Notes under the pieces: generated by a model
The model's database searches: none
What the model was told of the DNA's origin: nothing
The model's input: only the letters and a program-made list of their open reading frames with translations
Program-made: the position numbers and the translations under genes
NCBI GenBank assembly: GCA_017555925.1
Contig: JAFZFL010000027.1
Span: forward strand, 1-15,820
Length of the DNA: 15,820 nucleotides
Source of the DNA: Bacteroidales bacterium
GTDB lineage: Bacteria; Bacteroidota; Bacteroidia; Bacteroidales; UBA932
Direction of reading: 5' to 3'
Shown here: in pieces, positions 8,601-13,372 of the stretch
How positions within the stretch are numbered: the stretch's first letter is position 1
Layout: each line of letters starts with the position of its first letter

Positions 8601-8887
8601 GAGAAAATGAGTATATAATTACTCTCGAACATGGAACATCTGATATTCTTGTGAGGGTACTTGACCAGCAAAAAAGGAAAATTGTAACCCCTGAAAAGTT
8701 TTACCTGTATCTGTCGGAAGATGGTGTGAAGTATAAAAAATATTCGGAAGCCGGTGTGAAAACCTTTCCAAATAGCCTGCATGACACCTACATAAATTAT
8801 GTTTTGTTCTCAGACCTGCCGGATTGGGCACACTCTTGCAAAGTGGTCTTCTCAGGTCCTGCCTACTGCTCGTTCAAGGAGTATTGA
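5654..8887 (+). CDS. Lipoprotein fusion: FAD-dependent oxidoreductase + DUF4434 glycosidase-like barrel
   Basis: A 1077-residue continuous frame. The N-terminus has basic residues (R10, K11, R12), a hydrophobic stretch and a lipobox 'FMQSC', so C28 is likely lipidated and the protein exported. Residues ~34-480 are an FAD_oxidored (PF12831-type) domain: Rossmann 'GGGASG' at 40-45, 'LGGM' and 'AGV' soon after, 'DCTELGDIAKMCGV' mid-domain, and a closing 'NGTTRLQPVVMQLGQAAGA' helix. Residues ~495-615 resemble SLH-type segments ('ALQRIGATGILRG', 'MTRKEAAVVIDYL'). From I640 ('ITGTFINLAYQD') to ~950 lies a DUF4434 TIM barrel, related to glycoside hydrolases, with candidate catalytic acids E777 ('WYLPVEDC') and E878 ('WANCETF'). 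The last ~125 residues are a beta-rich tail, perhaps DUF5109-like. The ATG overlaps the previous gene by 11 bases; a GTG at 5666, one base after that gene's stop, is an alternative start that keeps the whole signal. The function is probably oxidation and/or cleavage of a glycan, but this is inferred. Confidence 0.88.
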   Translation: MICRVSFFARKRGVVFFMLLFSLFMQSCVERRSVDVLVIGGGASGVAAGVQSARMGVETLILEETSWLGGMLTSAGVSCVDGNYNLKGGIFGEFADSLCARYGGWDALKTGWVSHINFEPHVGEEIFSNMTKACADKLEVLRMTRTVSVERVGQERWRVVAETANGKRLVVKASVLIDCTELGDIAKMCGVQYKTGMDSKSLTGESIAPDEVNNIIQDLTYVALLKDYGADSDMTIPMPDGYDRMMFANSAINPLNTFSETGQTIWSPEMMITYGALPNGKYMINWPIYGNDFYVNSIDMTPQQREEAYSKAKNITLCFLYFIQTELGMKHLGLADDEFPTEDKMPFFPYHRESRRIEGEAFFTMDAAQKPYEYKSPYYRTGIAVGDYPVDHHHFRHPQWKSLPDLHFYPIPSFNVPAGVMVPKNIENLLVAEKSISVSNLVNGTTRLQPVVMQLGQAAGAMAAISVGEKTPVREVGVRSLQKVILESGGYIMPYLDLPKEDIHFAALQRIGATGILRGEGRNVGWSNQTWFRADEPLRYEELFLDEYAPDVVLASKGEITIEAFSEIVKNISARYGNVTEIDSLLWSSLKLEDYSLDRVMTRKEAAVVIDYLFDPFSAFEVGYDGLLKENVGHKEILPITGTFINLAYQDVRNKYTNPAEIDCTNPALWEQKVDELHEMGMEYIVFMAVANEGKAFYPSSIMPRCYSEGRKSPVSAIMDAAATRGMKVFMSTGWAKDQDDNLRDPAIKQRQMDMMMELSGIYGKHEAFYGWYLPVEDCLGPVLTDYAVEAVNALTQRARELTPGKRVLISPYGIFKSDFDDPAFEKQISRLEVDIIAYQDEVGCLREEYPLSRLKENWKKLRAIHDRLNIEMWANCETFTWEKGTNDRSSALVPASFSRVLSQMSAASVAGADRIISFIVCGMWDKPGSAYPLGQPICSSRLYEDYMSWLGGEHFWRVAGQSVADGAEENPNDERWTSFGEGENEYIITLEHGTSDILVRVLDQQKRKIVTPEKFYLYLSEDGVKYKKYSEAGVKTFPNSLHDTYINYVLFSDLPDWAHSCKVVFSGPAYCSFKEY

Positions 8888-8908
8888 GAGACATATCATG
8901 CTCTCAAT
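8883..8908. terminator. Hairpin over two convergent stop codons (possible bidirectional terminator)
   Basis: Perfect 8-base arms ATTGAGAG (8883-8890) and CTCTCAAT (8901-8908) flank a 10-base loop. Within the loop CAT (8892-8894) can pair with ATG (8898-8900), giving 11 pairs with one bulged A. The left arm contains the TGA of the fusion gene (8885-8887), and the right arm contains the TGA of the minus-strand DUF1573 gene (8904-8906 as TCA). No T-run follows on either strand, so it is not a textbook intrinsic terminator. Confidence 0.5.
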
Positions 8909-10001
8909 TGATGTTTGCAGCTACAAACAGATTAACCAGCGGCCTGTTTGCCGAATTGGTTACAAGCGTAATGGTAAACACCTCTTCTCCAGAGTACTTT
9001 GAACTATCTACCATTGCAGTTACTGTAAATTCGGCACCAGGGGCAACCTTTTGAGGATACTCTATCCTGAAATCTTTTCCATTGGTTTCGGCCTTTCGTA
9101 TGATAAGGTCGCTCGCGCCTGTATTCCTTAAATTGAATGTTGCCTTTACAGGTGTTCCTTTGGTTATGTTGCCAATGCTTATAGAGCTGTTTTTTGCCAA
9201 TATCATTGAACTCCTGTTCTTCTCTTCCTTTGTGAGTGTGGAGAACCTGTCAATTATAAGAGTGCTTACCTCAAACTTTTTGGGAGCTTTTACACCGTTG
9301 CATATCACGTCTGCAGAATAGATAGTGTTTCCCCAGTTCTCCTTTTCATTGGTATTTACTGTAAAGGTAATCTCGGCAATATCACCTGCCGCAATTTTTG
9401 CAGGGGTCACCTTTACAAACAGACCTGGTGAGACATTTGTAAATTTAATCTCCTGAGCCTGTTTTGTAGTGTTGGCAACAGAGACCGACGATGTCTTTAC
9501 AAATCCCTGTTCAATTTGTCCCAATCTTATCTCCTTTTTAGAAAAGCCCAGTGGCCCGTTGGATATTGGAAAGAGATCCTTTACAGATTTCTGGTTTTCA
9601 TATACAACACCACTGATCCTCAGAAGAATGGGCTTTTTGCCTGCAGAGGTGTATACTGTAATTGTCTTTTCAAATGGATAGGGCCCCTGGTCATTAAGGT
9701 ATGTGACCGAGATCTTGCCCCCCTTGCCAGGCATGATTGGCTCTTTTGGCCAGGTTGGTTCTGCACATCCGCAAGATGATATTACATTAAAAATAACTAC
9801 AGGTTTGTCTGATTTGTTGGTAAACTCAAAAGAACACTCCTGTTTGCCGGCATTGATTGAAATTTTGCCAAAATTGTGTGATGTCTTGTTGAATTCCAGT
9901 GCGCTGTCAAAACCTGTCTGTGCAGCAGCCGGAAGATTATATTGCAACGAAAATAAAATTAAGGAAACAATTAATGAAGCCCTTTTTACCATACCCGTCA
10001 T
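8904..10001 (-). CDS. Secreted DUF1573 protein with three Ig-like repeats
   Basis: A 365-residue protein with a signal peptide (basic MVKR, hydrophobic core, probable cut after 'PAAA' near residue 27). Residues ~35-128 are a DUF1573 domain with its usual H-x-F-G-x-I start and the S-S-C-G-C motif (C77, C79). Two further divergent copies follow at about 155-255 and 270-365; each begins 'G.I..G' and contains an 'N-x-x' turn, like ASH/Ig-type beta-sandwiches. DUF1573 proteins are widespread in Bacteroidota and exported, and their function is poorly defined. The start is either the ATG at 9999-10001 or the ATG at 9990-9992 (residue 4); the latter leaves a more normal leader after the predicted promoter. 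It stands alone on the minus strand, divergent from the M16 gene and convergent with the fusion gene. Confidence 0.85.
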   Translation of the reverse strand: MTGMVKRASLIVSLILFSLQYNLPAAAQTGFDSALEFNKTSHNFGKISINAGKQECSFEFTNKSDKPVVIFNVISSCGCAEPTWPKEPIMPGKGGKISVTYLNDQGPYPFEKTITVYTSAGKKPILLRISGVVYENQKSVKDLFPISNGPLGFSKKEIRLGQIEQGFVKTSSVSVANTTKQAQEIKFTNVSPGLFVKVTPAKIAAGDIAEITFTVNTNEKENWGNTIYSADVICNGVKAPKKFEVSTLIIDRFSTLTKEEKNRSSMILAKNSSISIGNITKGTPVKATFNLRNTGASDLIIRKAETNGKDFRIEYPQKVAPGAEFTVTAMVDSSKYSGEEVFTITLVTNSANRPLVNLFVAANIN

Positions 10002-10019
10002 AAATGCTCTATTTTTTTA

Positions 10020-10027
10020 CAAAGATA
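10020..10027 (-). promoter_or_regulatory. -7 element of the DUF1573 promoter
   Basis: On the minus strand this reads TATCTTTG, an exact TAnnTTTG match. Transcription would begin near 10013, about 12 bases before the first ATG and 21 before the second. The -33 element is weak: the nearest TTG is at 10052-10054 (complement), about 24 bases away. Confidence 0.5.
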
Positions 10028-10040
10028 AAACAATACTTAT

Positions 10041-10048
10041 TAAATTTG
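10041..10048 (+). promoter_or_regulatory. -7 element of the M16 peptidase promoter
   Basis: TAAATTTG matches TAnnTTTG. The expected start near 10055 gives a leader of about 17 bases to the ATG at 10072. No good TTTG is seen at -33; that region is a T-run (10012-10018). It is only 13 bases from the oppositely directed -7 element, so the two promoters share DNA. Confidence 0.5.
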
Positions 10049-10071
10049 TCCCAATTAAAATTAACAAACTT

Positions 10072-12987
10072 ATGAAATTATTGAAACATTTCTTAGTGCT
10101 TGCAATAATGATACCTTTTATTGCAGCTTGTGGCAGCAAATACAAATATGAGAGCGTTGCCGGTGATCCAATGAATTCGAGAATTTATACATTGGATAAT
10201 GGATTGAAGGTATATATGACTGTAAATGAGTCTGAACCACGTATTCAGACATATATTGCAGTGAGAGTTGGAGGAAAAAATGATCCAAGTGAAACAACAG
10301 GTCTTGCACACTATTTTGAGCATTTGATGTTCAAGGGTTCCGAGCAGTTCGGTACAACCGATTATGCTGCAGAGAAGCCGATGCTTGATGAGATTGAGGC
10401 AATGTTCGAGAAGTACAGGACACTTGAAGATCCTGCTGAGAGGGCTGCCCTTTATGCAAAAATCGACAGCGTGTCGCTTGAGGCTTCAAAATTGTTCATT
10501 CCTAATGAGTATGACAAACTTATGGCTGCAATAGGCGCTCAAGGAACAAATGCATATACAGGTTATGATATGACAGTATATGTTGAGGATATTCCTTCAA
10601 ATCAGATTGAGAATTGGGCAAAAGTCCAGTCAGACCGCTTCAAACATAATGTGATCAGAGGATTCCACACAGAGTTGGAGACTGTTTATGAAGAGAAGAA
10701 CATGTCTTTGACAGATGACTCAAGAAAATGCCTTGAGGCTATGTTCGCATCTCTTTTCCCTAACCATCCTTATGGCACACAAACAATTCTTGGAACACAG
10801 GAGCATTTGAAGAATCCTTCAATTACCAATATCAAGAACTACTACAAGAACTGGTATGTTCCAAATAATATTGCAATCTGTCTTTCCGGAGATTTTGATC
10901 CTGACGTGATGATTGCTACAATCGACAAGTATTTTGGTGATATGGTTCCTAACAAAGAGTTGAAAAAATTGGAGTTCAAGAAAGAGGAGCCTATAACTGA
11001 GCCAATAATCAAAAATGTATATGGCTTGGAGTCTCCAAATATTGTGCTTGCGTGGCGTTTCAATGGTATGGCAGATTTGCAGATTGATACTTTGAATGTG
11101 CTTTCAGAGGTGCTTTTCAATGGCCGTGCAGGTGTTGTTGACCTTGATATCAATCAGGCCCAAACCACTTTGGGTACCTATGCTTTTGCATATGCGCAGG
11201 CAGATTACTCCGCTTATGTTATGCAGGGATTCCCTAAACGTGGCCAATCTTTGGAGCAGGTTAAGGAGATAATGTTGGCTGCTATAGAGAAGGTAAAAAG
11301 AGGTGAGTTTGACGAGTCTCTTCTTACATCTGCAATCAATAATGCAAAACGTGTAAAAATGGAGAAGCTTGAGGCAAACCAACAAAGGGCAGATATGTTT
11401 GTTACAGCATTCATCAATGATATTCCTTGGGCACAATATGTGGGAGAACTCGACAGATTGTCAAAAATTACTAAAGAGGATGTTGTGAAGTTTGCCAATG
11501 CTCACTTTGTCAATAACTATGTTCAAGTGAACAAGTTGGAGGGTAAGGATGATTCTGCCCAAAAGATAGCAAAACCAAAAATCACCCCTATACATACAAA
11601 CCGTGACAAGGTGAGTGATTTCCTTGCAGAGGTTCAGGCGAGTGAGGTTGCTCCTATTGAACCTGTCTTCCTTGATTATGAAAAAGATATTACCAAAGCT
11701 ACTGCCAAGTCAAATGTAGAGGTGTTGTACAAACAGAACAATACAAACTCTCTATTCTCACTTACTTATCTTTTTGAAAGAGGAGACAATGATGATAAAT
11801 TGCTCTCTTTGGCAGCAGATTATATTGATCTTTTGGGTACCGACAAATATTCGGCTGAGGAGTTGAAGCAGCAATTCTATAATTTGGCTTGTGATTACAG
11901 AATAACTGTAAATGAAAATCAGACATACTTCAATCTGTCGGGCTTGTCTGAAAATATGGATGAGGCTTTGGCTTTGTTTGAGGAGTTCCTTTCAAATTGC
12001 AAAGCGGATGAAGCAGCATTGGCGGCAATGAAACAGAATATTTTCCAGGCTCGTATAAACAACAAGACAGACCAGCGTCAGAATTATATACGTATGACAG
12101 CCTATGTTCAGTATGGTCCGGAGAATACATTTACAAACATTCTATCAAACAAGGAGATAGAGGCTCTTGCATCTGAACAGCTTATATCTTCTTTGAAGAG
12201 TCTTATGGAGTATGACCATACTGTTTTGTACTACGGTCCTATGTCTGCAGACAACTTTATTGAGGGCTTCAATAAAGTGCATGCAATAGGAGAGTCTCTA
12301 AAACCTATGCCTGAGAGCAGAAGATATACACAATTGCAGACAAAAGAGGATAAGGTATTTATTGCCCCTTATGATGCAAAACAGATATATATGATTTCAT
12401 ATTCAAATACAGGTGAAACATTTGATGCATCAAAAGCTCCTGTCATTACAATGTACGGAAGCTATTTTGGAGGTGGAATGAACAGTATTGTGTTCCAGGA
12501 GATGCGTGAGGCAAGAGGATTGGCATACTCAGCAAATGCCAAATATAAATTGGCTTATGAGGATAAGAATGCTCCATACAACTATACATCATTTATTGCA
12601 ACACAAAATGACAAGATGATGGATGCCATTAGAGCATTTGATGAGATTATCAATAATATGCCTGAGTCTGAGGCTGCATTTGCAGTTGCAAAAGATAATA
12701 TCATAGCAAGCATAAGAACAGACCGTGTACTTGGAGACAGAGTTCTTTGGAACTATGTAAAGGCAAGGAAAATGGGCTTGACAGAGGATTCACGAAAACT
12801 TTTATTTGAGCAGGCACAGAACTTTACCCTTGCTGATATTGTTAAATTCCAGCAGGAGGTAGTTAAGGATAGAAAATATTACATTGGAATCTTGGGCGAT
12901 GAGAAGGATTTGGATATGAAGAGTCTGGGTAACGGTGATTATGGAAAAATTGTTAGATTGTCGCAAAAAGATATTTTTGGTTACTAA
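10072..12987 (+). CDS. Lipoprotein M16 (insulinase/pitrilysin-type) zinc metallopeptidase
   Basis: A 971-residue protein from the ATG at 10072, chosen because it opens directly into a lipoprotein signal (MKLLKH, hydrophobic core, 'FIAAC' with C20). The frame is open further upstream, but that stretch is antisense to the DUF1573 gene. The active half carries the inverted zinc motif H80-Y-F-E83-H84, with the third ligand most likely E208 (or E207) in 'VYEEKNM'. The longer than usual gap between them holds a helical, charged insertion (~105-150). The C-terminal half is inactive-type and has the conserved 'EMREARGLAY' (R815-Y819 region) that completes the peptidase clamp. It should degrade peptides outside the cytoplasm, anchored by lipid. 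Length fits two-half single-chain M16 proteins of Bacteroidota. No terminator is seen after it; the next gene's -33 box lies within its last codons. Confidence 0.93.
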   Translation: MKLLKHFLVLAIMIPFIAACGSKYKYESVAGDPMNSRIYTLDNGLKVYMTVNESEPRIQTYIAVRVGGKNDPSETTGLAHYFEHLMFKGSEQFGTTDYAAEKPMLDEIEAMFEKYRTLEDPAERAALYAKIDSVSLEASKLFIPNEYDKLMAAIGAQGTNAYTGYDMTVYVEDIPSNQIENWAKVQSDRFKHNVIRGFHTELETVYEEKNMSLTDDSRKCLEAMFASLFPNHPYGTQTILGTQEHLKNPSITNIKNYYKNWYVPNNIAICLSGDFDPDVMIATIDKYFGDMVPNKELKKLEFKKEEPITEPIIKNVYGLESPNIVLAWRFNGMADLQIDTLNVLSEVLFNGRAGVVDLDINQAQTTLGTYAFAYAQADYSAYVMQGFPKRGQSLEQVKEIMLAAIEKVKRGEFDESLLTSAINNAKRVKMEKLEANQQRADMFVTAFINDIPWAQYVGELDRLSKITKEDVVKFANAHFVNNYVQVNKLEGKDDSAQKIAKPKITPIHTNRDKVSDFLAEVQASEVAPIEPVFLDYEKDITKATAKSNVEVLYKQNNTNSLFSLTYLFERGDNDDKLLSLAADYIDLLGTDKYSAEELKQQFYNLACDYRITVNENQTYFNLSGLSENMDEALALFEEFLSNCKADEAALAAMKQNIFQARINNKTDQRQNYIRMTAYVQYGPENTFTNILSNKEIEALASEQLISSLKSLMEYDHTVLYYGPMSADNFIEGFNKVHAIGESLKPMPESRRYTQLQTKEDKVFIAPYDAKQIYMISYSNTGETFDASKAPVITMYGSYFGGGMNSIVFQEMREARGLAYSANAKYKLAYEDKNAPYNYTSFIATQNDKMMDAIRAFDEIINNMPESEAAFAVAKDNIIASIRTDRVLGDRVLWNYVKARKMGLTEDSRKLLFEQAQNFTLADIVKFQQEVVKDRKYYIGILGDEKDLDMKSLGNGDYGKIVRLSQKDIFGY

Positions 12988-13006
12988 GATTTAAGTGTTA
13001 TATTTG
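12976..13006 (+). promoter_or_regulatory. Promoter of the ferredoxin gene
   Basis: TTTG (12976-12979) and TATATTTG (12999-13006) are separated by 19 bases, a very good match to the Bacteroidota TTTG / TAnnTTTG arrangement. The -33 box is inside the coding end of the M16 gene. The predicted start near 13013 gives an A/T-rich leader of about 60 bases with no Shine-Dalgarno sequence. Confidence 0.7.
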
Positions 13007-13072
13007 CATCCGATTTGATGGGAAATATAGAAAAATCAATAAACATTAGTTAACAATTAATTTTTTACAATT

Positions 13073-13240
13073 ATGGCTTACAAAATTTCAGAGGATTGCG
13101 CAGCTTGCGGAACTTGTATTGATGAGTGTCCAGTAGGTGCTATTTCAGCAGGTGACATCTACAAAATTGATCCTAACATGTGTACAGATTGCGGTACTTG
13201 TGCAGCAGCTTGTCCAGTAGGTGCAATTGCTCAAGCGTAA
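13073..13240 (+). CDS. 2[4Fe-4S] ferredoxin, clostridial type
   Basis: A 55-residue protein, too short for many gene finders. It has two complete CxxCxxCxxxCP motifs: C9, C12, C15, C19 and C37, C40, C43, C47, each followed by 'PVGAI'. Such proteins hold two [4Fe-4S] clusters and carry low-potential electrons in the cytoplasm, for example for pyruvate:ferredoxin oxidoreductase or hydrogenases in anaerobes, so the host is likely anaerobic. The two halves are an internal duplication with a 28-residue offset, still visible in the DNA. It has its own promoter (12976-13006) and a strong terminator (13257-13292), so it is probably a single-gene transcript and highly expressed. There is no export signal. 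The partner enzyme is not in the window. Confidence 0.96.
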   Translation: MAYKISEDCAACGTCIDECPVGAISAGDIYKIDPNMCTDCGTCAAACPVGAIAQA

Positions 13241-13256
13241 TTTATCCTTAAAGATT

Positions 13257-13292
13257 AAAAAGGCCAATCCTCAGTGGGTTGGCTTTTTTTTT
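13257..13292 (+). terminator. Rho-independent terminator of the ferredoxin gene
   Basis: An 8-pair stem (13263-13270 with 13276-13283, one G-T pair) and a 5-base loop TCAGT are followed by nine T residues (13284-13292). The A-run at 13257-13261 before the stem can extend the pairing into the T-run. It begins 17 bases after the ferredoxin stop codon. Confidence 0.93.
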
Positions 13293-13324
13293 GCTTACTA
13301 TTTGCAAAGTAATGCTTATATTTG
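13290..13324 (+). promoter_or_regulatory. Promoter of secA
   Basis: TATATTTG (13317-13324) is an exact TAnnTTTG match, identical to the ferredoxin -7 element. Possible -33 boxes are the TTTG at 13290-13293, at the end of the terminator T-run (23-base spacer, rather long), or the TTTG at 13301-13304 (12-base spacer, too short). The start would be near 13331, with a leader of about 42 A/T-rich bases and no Shine-Dalgarno sequence. Confidence 0.55.
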
Positions 13325-13372
13325 TAGTTTACTTTAAAAGTGTGTTAACATAAAATAATATAAAATATTGTA

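Noticed and set aside
9703..10071. Upstream extension of the M16 frame by 123 codons
   Set aside because: It is antisense to the DUF1573 gene, precedes the predicted promoter, and would bury the clear lipoprotein signal that begins at 10072.
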